Shown piece after piece: positions 8,469-22,247 of a DNA stretch of 37,368 nucleotides; position 1 is the stretch's first letter, and each line of letters begins with the position of its first letter. The DNA is from Rhodoluna sp. (GTDB taxonomy: Bacteria; Actinomycetota; Actinomycetes; Actinomycetales; Microbacteriaceae), in contig JAURKU010000010.1 of NCBI GenBank assembly GCA_030831605.1, forward strand, positions 1 through 37,368. The letters run 5' to 3'. The notes beneath the pieces were generated by a model. The model was not told the origin of the DNA and ran no database searches. It was given only the letters and a program-made list of their open reading frames with translations. The position numbers were made by a program, and so were the translations under genes.

Positions 8469-9970
8469 TTCTGATTAGCTCTTTCTAATACCAGTTCACG
8501 AACTCGTGCAGCATCAGCTTGGCCTTTCATCGCCTGCATCACTGCGCCGATTACTGCACCAGCGGCTTGAAGCTTACCCTCACGAATCTTTTCCAAGACA
8601 TCGGGTTGTTTGGCTAGTGCCTCATCAATTGCCGCAATTAGCGCACCATCGTCGGAGACCACTTCAAGTCCTTGTGCTTTGACAATCTCTTCTGGGCTTC
8701 CCTTACCGGCTAACACTTCGGCAAGAACTGTTCTAGCGATTCGGTCGTTGATTTTTCCAGAGTCAACTAGATTGGCAAGTTCGGCAACCTGTACCGGGGT
8801 AATTGCTAACTCGGAGACATCTTTATCTTCACTATTGGCAATTCTGGCTATCTCACCGGAATACCATTTTCTAGCAGCCTGAGCCTTGGCTCCGGCTGCA
8901 ACAGCTTCCTCGATGAAATCAAGCAAACCTGCATTTACTGCATCTCTAAATTCCATCTCAGCAAATCCCCACTCCGCAGCTAGTCGTTTGCGTCGATCAG
9001 CAGGATTCTCCGGAAGCTCTTGGCGTAATTTCTCAATTAGTTCAGTCGATGGTTGAACTGGAACTAGATCAGGCTCTGGGAAGTAACGATAGTCATCTGC
9101 ATCAGATTTAGGTCGGCCGGCACTAGTTGATCCTTTGTCCTCATGCCAGTGCCTGGTTTCCTGAGTGATAGAACCACCATCAGCAAGGATCTGAGCCTGG
9201 CGTTGAATCTCGTAACGAACGGCTCGTTCAATGCTTCGAAGGCTGTTGACGTTCTTGGTTTCGGTTCTGGTACCAAGTTTGTCTTGTCCCTTGGGGCGAA
9301 GCGAAACGTTAGCATCACAGCGAACGTTACCGCGTTCCATGCGAGCGTCAGAAACACCCAGTGCTTTAACAATCTCTCTAATCGATCTGACGTAGGCAGC
9401 AGCAAGCTCGGGAGCTTCTGCACCTGCACCAAAAACCGGCTTGGTTACGATTTCAACCAGCGGCACTCCGGCTCGGTTGTAATCTACGAGTGAATATTCA
9501 GCTCCCTGGATTCGCCCGGTGGCACCACCGATGTGAGTTAGCTTGCCAGCGTCCTCTTCCATGTGTGCTCGTTCAATCTGCACGGTAAAGACCTTGCCAC
9601 TTGGCACCTCAACATCAAGCGAACCGGCAAAAGCGATCGGTTCGTCATACTGCGAGGTTTGGAAGTTCTTAGCTAAATCCGGGTAGAAGTAGTTCTTTCT
9701 GGCAAATCTTCCAGTTGGGGCAATCTGGCAGCCGAGGGCAAGCCCAATCGAAATTGATGACTCGACAGCCTTTTTATTTACAGCGGGAAGAGATCCCGGC
9801 AAGCCAATACAAACCGGACACACATTGGTGTTCGGTTCCTCACCGAACTCATTGCGGCAACCGCAGAACATCTTGGTCTTGGTATTTAGTTCAACGTGAA
9901 CTTCTAAACCGATCACAACTTCAAAAAGCTCAATCGCCTTCTCGTAATCCATCAAGTTTGCCTTAGCCAT
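8465..9970 (-). CDS. gatB: Aspartyl/glutamyl-tRNA(Asn/Gln) amidotransferase subunit B
   Basis: 501 aa; [50 protein letters not shown] signature. Confidence 0.97.
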   Translation of the reverse strand: MAKANLMDYEKAIELFEVVIGLEVHVELNTKTKMFCGCRNEFGEEPNTNVCPVCIGLPGSLPAVNKKAVESSISIGLALGCQIAPTGRFARKNYFYPDLAKNFQTSQYDEPIAFAGSLDVEVPSGKVFTVQIERAHMEEDAGKLTHIGGATGRIQGAEYSLVDYNRAGVPLVEIVTKPVFGAGAEAPELAAAYVRSIREIVKALGVSDARMERGNVRCDANVSLRPKGQDKLGTRTETKNVNSLRSIERAVRYEIQRQAQILADGGSITQETRHWHEDKGSTSAGRPKSDADDYRYFPEPDLVPVQPSTELIEKLRQELPENPADRRKRLAAEWGFAEMEFRDAVNAGLLDFIEEAVAAGAKAQAARKWYSGEIARIANSEDKDVSELAITPVQVAELANLVDSGKINDRIARTVLAEVLAGKGSPEEIVKAQGLEVVSDDGALIAAIDEALAKQPDVLEKIREGKLQAAGAVIGAVMQAMKGQADAARVRELVLERANQN

Positions 9971-11472
9971 TAGTTGACCTCCAAGCTTGGTGCGAAATCA
10001 ATCATTCGCTTACCCCAGACACCTTCCAGGATGCTCTCGAGTGCAGCTCCCGCCTCATACAAAAGTGCATCTTTGTAACTTGGAGAGAGCATCTGAATAC
10101 CGACCGGTAGCTGGTCTTCATCGGCAAGACCAATGGGCACCGAAATGCCGGGAAGCCCTGCCAAGTTAGCCGGGATGGTTGCAATGTCATTTAGATACAT
10201 CGCAAGTGGGTCGGCTACTTTCTCCCCGAATTTGAATGCTGTAGTTGGTGCAGTTGGTGAAATCAATACATCCGCTTTACTAAATGCATTAGCGAAATCG
10301 CGTTGAATTAGAGTTCTAACCTTTTGCGCAGCGCCGTAGAACTTATCGAAAGAGCCGGCAGAAAGGGCGTATGTGCCGAGGATGATTCTGCGCTTCACCT
10401 CAGGCCCAAAGCCTGCCTCACGGGTGGCCGACATGACCTTCTCAATAGTTGGGTTGCCCTCCGGCGTTACTCTCATGCCAAATCGAACCGAGTCAAATTT
10501 AGCAAGATTGCTAGAAGCTTCTGCTGGAAGGATCAGGTAATAAGCATCAATTGCATATTCAAAACTTGGGCAGTCAACCTCAACTATTTCTCCGCCTGCC
10601 TCAGTGATTAGTTTGATTGCCTCAGCAAAGCGGTTTCTAACTCCCTGCTGGAAACCTTCACCGGAAAGTTGTTTGATGAGACCAAAACGTTTACCCTTGA
10701 GAGTTCCGTTCTTTGCTGCCTGAACCATTGAACCTAGCGAATCTAAAAGTGAGGTACTATCAAAAGGATCATGTCCAGCAATAACATCCTGCAGGTAGGC
10801 AGCATCCAGAACATTTCTTGCCACTGGTCCGATTTGATCCAATGATGAGGCAAGGGCGATTAGCCCGTAGCGAGAGATTGCACCATAGGTAGGTTTGATA
10901 CCAACTGTTCCGGTTACCGCTGCTGGGAATCTAATTGAGCCACCGGTATCTGAACCAATGGCCAAAGGTGCTTGGAACGATGAAATCACTGAAGATGAAC
11001 CACCACCAGAACCACCAGGAGTTCTAGTTAGATCCCATGGGTTTTTTGATGGCCCGTAGGCGGAGAACTCCGTTGATGAACCCATGGCAAATTCATCGAG
11101 GTTAGTCTTACCCAGAATCGGCATCAATTGGTTCCGCAGCTTGGTTACGACTGTCGCATCATATGGCGGTACCCAGCCCTCCAGAATCTTAGACCCTGCG
11201 GTAGTTGGAGCATCGGTAGTGGTCAGGTTATCTTTGACAGCAATCGGTAATCCAGCAAGTTCAGGTAATTTTTCTCCAGCTTTGCGTCTAGCATCAACAT
11301 CTTTGGCGGTGGCAAGTGCGCTCGCTGCGTTGACAAATAGAAATGAATGAATCGCTGTGTCAACTTTGGAAATTTGGTCTAGGTGAGCTTGGGTTAGTTC
11401 CACCGAGGAGATTTCACCAGATTGAAGCAGTGAAATCAGTTCGCTGGCTGATTTTTTGATCAGTTCAGACAT
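9970..11472 (-). CDS. gatA: Aspartyl/glutamyl-tRNA(Asn/Gln) amidotransferase subunit A
   Basis: 500 aa; amidase signature [32 protein letters not shown]. Confidence 0.97.
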   Translation of the reverse strand: MSELIKKSASELISLLQSGEISSVELTQAHLDQISKVDTAIHSFLFVNAASALATAKDVDARRKAGEKLPELAGLPIAVKDNLTTTDAPTTAGSKILEGWVPPYDATVVTKLRNQLMPILGKTNLDEFAMGSSTEFSAYGPSKNPWDLTRTPGGSGGGSSSVISSFQAPLAIGSDTGGSIRFPAAVTGTVGIKPTYGAISRYGLIALASSLDQIGPVARNVLDAAYLQDVIAGHDPFDSTSLLDSLGSMVQAAKNGTLKGKRFGLIKQLSGEGFQQGVRNRFAEAIKLITEAGGEIVEVDCPSFEYAIDAYYLILPAEASSNLAKFDSVRFGMRVTPEGNPTIEKVMSATREAGFGPEVKRRIILGTYALSAGSFDKFYGAAQKVRTLIQRDFANAFSKADVLISPTAPTTAFKFGEKVADPLAMYLNDIATIPANLAGLPGISVPIGLADEDQLPVGIQMLSPSYKDALLYEAGAALESILEGVWGKRMIDFAPSLEVN

Positions 11473-11474
11473 CC

Positions 11475-11771
11475 CTACTCCTCATCCAAAATAGCTGCCA
11501 CACGGAATCTCCCCTGAGCGCTGTCTGGCGCGCCAGATAAGGCATCAGCCTGGCTCAGCGATGGGCGTATTTCGTCTTCGCGGAAAACGTTACTTAGCGG
11601 AATTGGGTGGCTGGTTGCCGGAGTGTTCTCATCGACAATGTTGGAAATCTTGGCGACCGAATCGACTATCACGCTTAATTGTTCGGTGAAGCGAATCAGC
11701 TCAGCCTCGGTGAGGTCAATTCGGGCTAGATTAGCCAGATGACGCACCAAATCAGGGGTAATCTCGGACAT
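11475..11771 (-). CDS. gatC: Aspartyl/glutamyl-tRNA(Asn/Gln) amidotransferase subunit C
   Basis: From internal Met: [45 protein letters not shown] start at 11771 is more likely than the ORF-track start at 11819. Confidence 0.93.
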   Translation of the reverse strand: MSEITPDLVRHLANLARIDLTEAELIRFTEQLSVIVDSVAKISNIVDENTPATSHPIPLSNVFREDEIRPSLSQADALSGAPDSAQGRFRVAAILDEE

Positions 11772-11891
11772 TGCTTTCCTTTGGACTAGATAAATCAAGT
11801 ATATCGGGGCTGACAGCAAACCTTTTACTGGACTAAACTTACACAGTTGCCCAAAAGCGCTAGGCGATACGTAATTCCAGGAGAAACCAAG

Positions 11892-15070
<3,179 letters not shown>

Positions 15071-15090
15071 CTATTAACAGGGTGGACAGA

Positions 15091-16218
15091 TTAGTCAATG
15101 CTCGCCGAGCTTGTTGAGAACTCAGCCACTGCAGATACGGTGGCATCAATTGTGACCTGGGCAAGTACTCGAGTGCCAAGATAAATAACAGCAGTTTGAC
15201 CTGGCGCTACCCCAAGAATAGGTTCATCTAATTTGATAATCATTTGCTGGTCAGTAACCGAAACCTGACATGGCACCTGCTCGCCGTGGGCCCGAACCTG
15301 CACATCTGCTGCGAAGAACTCCTCAGCATCAGCTTTGGCTTTACCGCACCAACTGTAGTTTTTACCCGATAACTCTTTCACCGCTAGAGCTGCTGCTGGG
15401 CCAACGACGACCTTGTTGGTCTTCACATCCACAGCTAACACATAGCGAGGCTTACCATCAGAAGCTGGCCTACCAAGTTGGAGGCCCTTTCGTTGACCGA
15501 CGGTAAATCCATGTGCTCCCTGGTGCTGGCCTAGAACATTGCCTTCCATGTCGACGATTTCACCAGCAGTGCTACCAAGTCGATCAGCCAACCAATCTTG
15601 GGTATCGCCTTCAGGAATAAAACAGATGTCGTAAGAATCGGGCTTGGCAGCAACCGAAAGCCCTCTTTCGGCAGCCTCTTGCCGAATTAGATCCTTACTG
15701 GCGGTATGTCCCAGCGGAAACATCGAGTGCTTTAGTTGTTCCGCGGTTAGTACGCCGAGTACGTAGCTTTGATCTTTAGCGAGCGCTTCAGAGCGGTGCA
15801 ATTCTAGGTTGCCTTCGCCATCTTTTAGGATGCTGGCATAGTGGCCGGTGCAGATAGCCTCAAAACCTAAAGCTAAACCTTTTTCCAGTAGCGCAGCGAA
15901 CTTGATTCTTTCATTGCAGCGCATACATGGATTTGGTGTCCGACCCGATTCGTATTCGGCTATGAAATCATCAACTACTTCTAGTTTGAACTTTTCACTA
16001 AAATCCCAGACATAAAAAGGTATTCCTAAGACATTCGCTGCTCGCTGGGCGTCCATGCTGTCTTCAATAGTGCAGCAGCCTCTCGAACCGGTGCGTAGAG
16101 TTCCAGGCATTCTAGATAACGCGAGGTGCACTCCAACAACTTCGTGACCTGCTTCGACAGCTCTGGCGGCAGCCACTGCACTGTCCACCCCACCACTCAT
16201 GGCCGCTAGTACTTTCAC
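15091..16218 (-). CDS. mnmA: tRNA-specific 2-thiouridylase
   Basis: 375 aa; MKVLAAMSGGVDSAVAAARAVEAGHEVVGVHLALS PP-loop; TPNPCMRCNERIKF; GHYASI. Confidence 0.96.
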   Translation of the reverse strand: MKVLAAMSGGVDSAVAAARAVEAGHEVVGVHLALSRMPGTLRTGSRGCCTIEDSMDAQRAANVLGIPFYVWDFSEKFKLEVVDDFIAEYESGRTPNPCMRCNERIKFAALLEKGLALGFEAICTGHYASILKDGEGNLELHRSEALAKDQSYVLGVLTAEQLKHSMFPLGHTASKDLIRQEAAERGLSVAAKPDSYDICFIPEGDTQDWLADRLGSTAGEIVDMEGNVLGQHQGAHGFTVGQRKGLQLGRPASDGKPRYVLAVDVKTNKVVVGPAAALAVKELSGKNYSWCGKAKADAEEFFAADVQVRAHGEQVPCQVSVTDQQMIIKLDEPILGVAPGQTAVIYLGTRVLAQVTIDATVSAVAEFSTSSASID

Positions 16219-17384
16219 TTTTGAACACCAGCTTTCAAGGCAGCATTGACAGCCGCTGGCAGTGCAGCAAGGAAGCCATCGATGTCTTCTCTGGTTGTCT
16301 TATTTCCAAGTGTGACGCGAATGCAACCGTTTGCATCTGCTTGCGATCTACCCATCGCAATCAGCACGTGACTTGGGCCATTTACTCCGGCTTGACAAGC
16401 TGAACCTGTGGAAACTGAAATACCTTGCTGATCCAATAGAAACAAGAGTGAATCTCCCGAGCAACCTTCAAATATGAAGTGTGCGTTATTCGGTAGTCTA
16501 TTTTCAATAGTTCCAGTGAATCGAGCAACATCGGTTAACCTGTGAACGCCTTGAACTAGATAGTCACGCAATTCGGCAAGCCGTTTAGCCTCGTCCGGTA
16601 ATTCCCGAACAGCAATTTCTGCAGCGTGGGCAAAAGCCTTCGCAGCCGGAGCGTTCATTGTTCCAGAACGAAGGCCACGCTCTTGGCCACCGCCGTGAAT
16701 TAGTGAGACAAGTTTGGTCTGTCGGGACACGACCATGGCCCCTACCCCAATAGGCCCACCTACCTTATGAGCCGATACAGCGAGTGTGGCAAGGCCTGAA
16801 TCAGCAAAACCGATCGGAATATGGCCAAAAGCAGCAACTGCATCGGAGTGAACGGGAATGCCAAATCTCGAAGCCAAAGAAGTTACTGCTTTGATGTCGA
16901 ATATCAAACCGGTTTCGTTATTGGCCCACATCAAAGTTATCAGCGCAACGCGTTCTTGAATCTGAGTTAGCAGAGTCGCTAGCCCAACTAGATCAATTTG
17001 CCCAAACTCATCTATCGGTAGCCAAATAATTTCTGCACCGTCGTGCTTTTCTAACCACTCGATTGGGTCGATGACAGCGTGGTGCTCGGTGCCAGCGGTA
17101 ATGATCAGATTACGCTTAGCATCTTCTTCTTTTCGCTGCCAATAGAGCCCCTTAATCGCCGTGTTGTTACTTTCGGTTCCACCAGAGGTGAAAATAATTT
17201 CACTGCGGTGACAGCCAAGGCTTTGGGCTAGGGATTCTCTGGCTTCCTCAAGAGCTTTTCTGACTGCTTGACCAGAGGTGTGAACTGATGAGGGATTACC
17301 CAATTCTTTTAGGTAGTGAACGTAACTTTCCAAAACTTCATCGCGGATCGGAGTTGTAGCTGCGTAGTCAAGGTAAATTCCCAT
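16215..17384 (-). CDS. Cysteine desulfurase (NifS/IscS family)
   Basis: 389 aa; MGIYLDYAATTPIRDEVLESY, AVSAHKVGGPIGVGAMVV PLP lysine motif, STGSACQAG. Confidence 0.95.
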   Translation of the reverse strand: MGIYLDYAATTPIRDEVLESYVHYLKELGNPSSVHTSGQAVRKALEEARESLAQSLGCHRSEIIFTSGGTESNNTAIKGLYWQRKEEDAKRNLIITAGTEHHAVIDPIEWLEKHDGAEIIWLPIDEFGQIDLVGLATLLTQIQERVALITLMWANNETGLIFDIKAVTSLASRFGIPVHSDAVAAFGHIPIGFADSGLATLAVSAHKVGGPIGVGAMVVSRQTKLVSLIHGGGQERGLRSGTMNAPAAKAFAHAAEIAVRELPDEAKRLAELRDYLVQGVHRLTDVARFTGTIENRLPNNAHFIFEGCSGDSLLFLLDQQGISVSTGSACQAGVNGPSHVLIAMGRSQADANGCIRVTLGNKTTREDIDGFLAALPAAVNAALKAGVQK

Positions 17385-17386
17385 GA

Positions 17387-18292
17387 TTAAAACATCTTTG
17401 CAGCTAAGTCCCGACGGGCTTTGATGACCGCAGGGTTGTTTTTTCCGACAGCATTGAATAATTCAAGCAGGTGATTGGTAAAAACTGTTTTATCTTCAGC
17501 AAGATCGAAAAACTCTAGCAAAAGCCCAAAAGCGGTTTCTGCATCACCGATGGCCAGTAAATAGTCAGCTTTTCGCATAGCCTCAGCAACTGTTTTCGGC
17601 TCAACGGCAAGTTCGGTTTCAATCTCCCCGGCATAGGTTCTTGCAACGAGTTTTACCTGAGCGAGACGCTCCAGGAGCGTCTCGTCATTTGGTTTATCTC
17701 TAAGTTCTTTTTGGTAAATCTCGACAGCAGCATCGAATTCCCCACGCTCCATGGCATCAAGGGCAAGCTGCTCACTTGGGCTTAGCTCTGGCTCAGGTTG
17801 AGTGCTCACCTCGCCGATTACTAACTCGCCTTCTAAGCCTTGGCTCTTGGCAAGTTCGATAAGTTTTTCTAGAAAAGTGATCAAGTCATCGACACTCTGA
17901 TCGCCCTGGAACAGTGGCCTAGGCTCACCAGCCAAAATCATTGCCACTGTCGCAGGTGCGGTAACCGCAAAGGCTTGGGCTAAGTCTGGCTGAGCCATGA
18001 TATCAAGCTTGGCTAAAAACCACTTTCCCTGTGAGTGCTCGGAAAGCTTTTCTAGCTTTTGGGTCAACGAAACGCTGGCGGCATCTGCCTTATCCCAGAA
18101 ACTGACAATCACTGGGACTACATTTGAGATTTCGATTACCGACCGGACAACTGGTTGGCTCAAATCAAGCGAAAAAGCTGGCACGGTAACTTTTGGCGTC
18201 TGACTATTGCTACCGATTTTATCTTTGACAACTTTATTGGCAAGAGCCGAAAGGTCAACTGCACCGCGGAAGGAATTATTAAGTTCGCTCAA
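17387..18292 (-). CDS. Thioredoxin-fold/TPR protein (CnoX/YbbN-like), no CXXC
   Basis: 301 aa; Trx-like fold (VVPVIVSFWDKADAASVSLTQKLEKLSE...WFLAKLDIMAQPDLAQAFAVTAPATVAMILAGEP) plus TPR C-terminus (LALDAMERGEFDAAVEIYQKELRDKPNDETLLERLAQ). Confidence 0.82.
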   Translation of the reverse strand: MSELNNSFRGAVDLSALANKVVKDKIGSNSQTPKVTVPAFSLDLSQPVVRSVIEISNVVPVIVSFWDKADAASVSLTQKLEKLSEHSQGKWFLAKLDIMAQPDLAQAFAVTAPATVAMILAGEPRPLFQGDQSVDDLITFLEKLIELAKSQGLEGELVIGEVSTQPEPELSPSEQLALDAMERGEFDAAVEIYQKELRDKPNDETLLERLAQVKLVARTYAGEIETELAVEPKTVAEAMRKADYLLAIGDAETAFGLLLEFFDLAEDKTVFTNHLLELFNAVGKNNPAVIKARRDLAAKMF

Positions 18293-20004
18293 TCTAGTGC
18301 CTTCACCGACAAGATACCTTGGCTAGCGCCAACCAGTCGAATTTTCTCTGCCGACCCGGAAACCGGAACGTAGAAAAGCATCTGGTTGCCATAAACGGTT
18401 TTTATCCCAGTTGATGAGCCAGGAGCGTTAAGTAGAATCTTGCCTTCTATGGTGGTCACCGACACCGCCTGACCGCGAATCTTTGGTCGGATAATCTCAG
18501 TGTCATTCATCTGAACAGCAACTAAACCACCCGATTCCAAAGTCAACATTCCAATAATGTTTGGGTTGCCCAAACTGTGTTGGAATCTAATTGAAGTCTT
18601 GGCGTTGACCTGCTTGGCAATCTTGTCTGCCTGATCCTGTGAGATGGCGGCATAAAACTTATCCGAAGCTAAATCAAATGCCTCGAAATATTTACTCTCC
18701 GTGCCTTTATTCAGGGTGTCACCGTATTTGAAAGGCAGGCTTTTGAGCTTGGTGGCGAGATACTCGTTCTCGGCCGCTACCGAGATAGCTCCGATATCCT
18801 GCGCCGCTACGTCGGGGAATTTGGCATTTGGTAATAGATCAATCAAATACCAAAGTTTATAGTTCTCTCGAGGGCTCTCCTGCTGCAGCACCAGAAGTTG
18901 GGGTGCACGGGTGGTCGCCTCAGATTTGGTGACCACCATGATAGTTCTTGGTTGCCAACCCAATTCAGCTGCCGGCAGTTGCATCGGTAGGGCTATGGTG
19001 ACCGGGTTAGCAATAATTTCCGGAAGCTTCGGAATTTTCTTGTTCTTGGTTTGCAAGAAGTACTGAATTTTTCTAAGTTCGAGTGCAGGACCGGCTACAC
19101 GGGTTAAAAGTAGTGGTTCATCCCTGGCCCCATCTGCAGTCTTCACTGTTGTGGCGACTTCACGAACGATTCTTTGAAGCTGGGCATCGTTGACCACAAC
19201 GCTGGTAGCTGGGCTCAAACCTGATTCTGTCTCTGGTTTAGCTTCAGCGGAATTAGCGCAACCGGCTAAAAGCCCAAAAGTTACTAATGCAGCTGGAATG
19301 ACTGCTATCTTCCGACCTATTCTTCTTCTGCCCCGAATCGGGATATCCGATCTGATTCTCTTACGATATTTTGGCCCCGATGGCGCTTTCGGTATTCGTC
19401 TTCTCGGGCCACGAAGTTTACGAAGGTTACGCAAGGCCCAGAAATTTAGAATCAGACCCAAAACGAGAAGTCCCAAGCCACCGTAAATTAAGACAAGCGG
19501 CCAATCGATCAAAGTGTTTACCTGCCAAATTATTGTGACTGCCTCTGGGCCATGCTTAAACCCGTCGCTAGCTAACAAAATTGCTGTGTCATCGGCCATA
19601 GCCACATCTGTGTTTAGGTCGTTTTTGACCTTTATTGCGGTTCGCCACATGTCGCTACCCTCGGGATTTTGATTTTCCCCACCAGCGGTAATCTCTGTTA
19701 CATCAGCCTCGTTGGCTTGGCTTAGATTTAGACTGACAAAGTTACTGGTTCCGATCCAATCCTGAATATCACGCTCTCTAGCATCTGCATAGAAAATCTC
19801 TTTCTGGCCTGATGCTTGAACGGTAATTTCACCAGGGAATCGCTTCAGTGTTTCATTTGGTATGACCGCATAGGAATAGGCGGAATTAAGCTCAAAATCG
19901 ACCTGTTTGCGGTTGGCGTCGTCAAATGGGCCCTTGATGATAAAGCCGGTTAGCACGCTTAGGGCCGAAAGGGCTAGCAGCGTGCTGGCAATAACAAACC
20001 GCAT
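18289..20004 (-). CDS. Membrane-anchored protein with internal lipobox-like segment, unknown function
   Basis: 571 aa; N-terminal signal/TM, second TM (LVLIYGGLGLLVLGLILNFWAL), Arg-rich linker, then IAVIPAALVTFGLLAGCANS and an extracytoplasmic-like domain. Confidence 0.7.
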   Translation of the reverse strand: MRFVIASTLLALSALSVLTGFIIKGPFDDANRKQVDFELNSAYSYAVIPNETLKRFPGEITVQASGQKEIFYADARERDIQDWIGTSNFVSLNLSQANEADVTEITAGGENQNPEGSDMWRTAIKVKNDLNTDVAMADDTAILLASDGFKHGPEAVTIIWQVNTLIDWPLVLIYGGLGLLVLGLILNFWALRNLRKLRGPRRRIPKAPSGPKYRKRIRSDIPIRGRRRIGRKIAVIPAALVTFGLLAGCANSAEAKPETESGLSPATSVVVNDAQLQRIVREVATTVKTADGARDEPLLLTRVAGPALELRKIQYFLQTKNKKIPKLPEIIANPVTIALPMQLPAAELGWQPRTIMVVTKSEATTRAPQLLVLQQESPRENYKLWYLIDLLPNAKFPDVAAQDIGAISVAAENEYLATKLKSLPFKYGDTLNKGTESKYFEAFDLASDKFYAAISQDQADKIAKQVNAKTSIRFQHSLGNPNIIGMLTLESGGLVAVQMNDTEIIRPKIRGQAVSVTTIEGKILLNAPGSSTGIKTVYGNQMLFYVPVSGSAEKIRLVGASQGILSVKALD

Positions 20005-20078
20005 AAGGCTCCTTTCAGGCTAAACTTGGGGAAAGTAAGACAACTCGTCTATTCTACCGAAGCCCTAAGGAGCGCCCC

Positions 20079-21164
20079 TTGGCAGCCGAAGAGACTGAAT
20101 TTCCAGTGGGTTTGCGCGGTTACGACCGTGCCAGCGTTGATGACGCTATCCGCGATTTTCGCCGTGAATTGCTAAATCTGACCACCCAAAACAGCACTTT
20201 AGCCAATGAGTTACGGGAAGCCCAGAATCGCTTAGTTGCCCTGGAAACCGAGCTTTCCGAGAACAAAAATCCAAGTTATGCAGGTGTTGGAGCTAAAGCC
20301 GCCCAAATTCTGGCAACTACGGAGGAACTTGCCCTAAAACTAGTCGCCGATGCCGAAAGTGATCGTGAAGCGATGCTCAGGGCTGCCGCCAGCACTATCG
20401 AACAGCAGAAGTTAGATGCCCAGGATTATTACGACGAACTTGTTGCCGAAGCTAACCGTCGGGCCGATCGCATCATCAATTCGGCTAAGAACGATTATGA
20501 CGAAACCATGGCTAAGGCCAAAATGGAGGCCGAGGAACTGGTCAACGATGCCATACGCGAGGCTGGGGCAACCCGTGGAGCAGTAGCAACCGAGGTTGCC
20601 AAGATGCGAGCAACTGCAAAGCGTGAGGTTGAACTAAAGCAGGCTGAGTCAGATCGCGCCTTGGCTGAGCGAAAGCTAATTCTAGAGCGTCAGCTCATGC
20701 AGCCATTTGGCCAAGCACTAGCCGACAGCATGTTGAGCGAACAGGCTCGAATCGATCTCAATTTAGAGCTCACCGCAAGACGAGCAGAAGCTGAAGCGGA
20801 ATATCTGAGAAAGCATCAAGAAGCGGTTGCAAAAACCCAGCGCTATCTCGATGATGCCAACGCACAGCTCTCCAACGCTCTTACCAGGGTGGCGGCAGCA
20901 AAACTTGAGGCGGAGACTCTAGAAGCAGGAGCTAAATCCATCAACAAGGCATCAACTGAACAGGCGAGGGCAAAAGCTGAACAGATTATTGCCGCTGCCG
21001 AAGCTGAGGCGAGAAATATCATTGCTGGCACCAAGTCCAAGGTAGCCGAAAGGCTTACTCAGCTAGAGGAAGCCGAAAGAAAATTAACCAATGAGCGCGA
21101 TAGCATTTTGGTGTATTTGAATAACCTAAAGCAGGTTATTGATCAAATCGATAAGGACATCTAG
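20079..21164 (+). CDS. Second DivIVA-like coiled-coil protein
   Basis: 361 aa, TTG start with AAGGAG upstream; VGLRGYDRASVDDAIRDFRRELLNLTTQNSTLANEL matches the DivIVA N-terminal motif; long coiled coil. Confidence 0.83.
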   Translation: MAAEETEFPVGLRGYDRASVDDAIRDFRRELLNLTTQNSTLANELREAQNRLVALETELSENKNPSYAGVGAKAAQILATTEELALKLVADAESDREAMLRAAASTIEQQKLDAQDYYDELVAEANRRADRIINSAKNDYDETMAKAKMEAEELVNDAIREAGATRGAVATEVAKMRATAKREVELKQAESDRALAERKLILERQLMQPFGQALADSMLSEQARIDLNLELTARRAEAEAEYLRKHQEAVAKTQRYLDDANAQLSNALTRVAAAKLEAETLEAGAKSINKASTEQARAKAEQIIAAAEAEARNIIAGTKSKVAERLTQLEEAERKLTNERDSILVYLNNLKQVIDQIDKDI

Positions 21165-21185
21165 TCCTAGATTGGCAGGTGGGGC

Positions 21186-22247
21186 ATGTCAAAACCTAGT
21201 CTTATTAGGGTAAGCCACGCTTATCAGATTGGCCTATTAGGTGGCCTCGGTGTATTGACCGCAGTGATGCTCGGTAATGCGCTGTTATCAATCGCCAGCA
21301 TCCTGACCTCTATAATCACCGCGCTATTCTTAGCGCTCGGGCTTGAACCACTTATTCAGATTTTAGAAAAAAGAGTCAAGCGTCGCGCCATTGCGATATC
21401 GATTGTGGGTCTAGGTCTAATCGGTTTGATCACTATGGTGATTGTGGTAATTTTGCCACCGCTGATTAGCCAAGCTAGTGAGTTTCTAACTCACTTACCA
21501 GAATTACTAAAGGGTTTGGTGCAGACCCCATGGATCAGCGATCTTGATGCAAGATTCGATGGTGCGGTTAGCAATGCCCTTACCTCTTCCGGTGAGTATT
21601 TAGCCGATAGCAAAAATTGGCCGAATCTTTTAGGCGGAGTGGTTCAGGTTGGACTGAGTATCTTGAACGGGACGGCCGCTTTTCTAACCGTTTGCATTTT
21701 GACCATTTACTTTATTAGTTCACATCACGCCATCAAGAATGTGTTGGTAAATCTTGTCGCAAAGTCAAAGCGCGAGCGAGTCGGCCACATCGTCGACCAG
21801 GTAGTCACTTCGGTTGGCCGCTATGTGATGGGGCAGGTAAGCGTTGCCTCAATTAACGCTTCAATCGTGTTTATAACTTTGTTGTTTGCCGGTGTTGAAT
21901 ACGCCGTGGTGCTGGCCTTCATCGACTTTCTCTTGGTGCTAGTTCCGGTGGTTGGCTCAATTTCCGGTGCCATCGTCGTAATCGGAATTACGGCGGCCAC
22001 CATGCCGCCAGAGACCACAATCACGGTTGCCATAGTTGTGCTTCTTTATACCCAGCTTGAGGCCTACCTGATCTCGCCGCGAATTATGAAGCGGGCGGTA
22101 AATGTCCCAGCTGCCCTAGTGATGGTCTCTGCCCTTGCCGGTGGAGCACTGCTTGGAATTCTTGGAGCGCTGCTGGCCATTCCGGTTGCCGCCACAGTGC
22201 TACTAATCATTCGAGAAGTTTGGGTTCCGACACAAAATAAACGTTAG
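21186..22247 (+). CDS. AI-2E transporter family permease
   Basis: 353 aa; multi-TM with YVMGQVSVASINASIVFITLLFAGVEYAVVLAFIDFLLVLVPVVGSISGAI and IEP/ISPRIM-type C-terminal motif (YLISPRIMKRAVNVPAALVMVSALAGGALLGILGALLAIPVAA). Confidence 0.9.
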   Translation: MSKPSLIRVSHAYQIGLLGGLGVLTAVMLGNALLSIASILTSIITALFLALGLEPLIQILEKRVKRRAIAISIVGLGLIGLITMVIVVILPPLISQASEFLTHLPELLKGLVQTPWISDLDARFDGAVSNALTSSGEYLADSKNWPNLLGGVVQVGLSILNGTAAFLTVCILTIYFISSHHAIKNVLVNLVAKSKRERVGHIVDQVVTSVGRYVMGQVSVASINASIVFITLLFAGVEYAVVLAFIDFLLVLVPVVGSISGAIVVIGITAATMPPETTITVAIVVLLYTQLEAYLISPRIMKRAVNVPAALVMVSALAGGALLGILGALLAIPVAATVLLIIREVWVPTQNKR

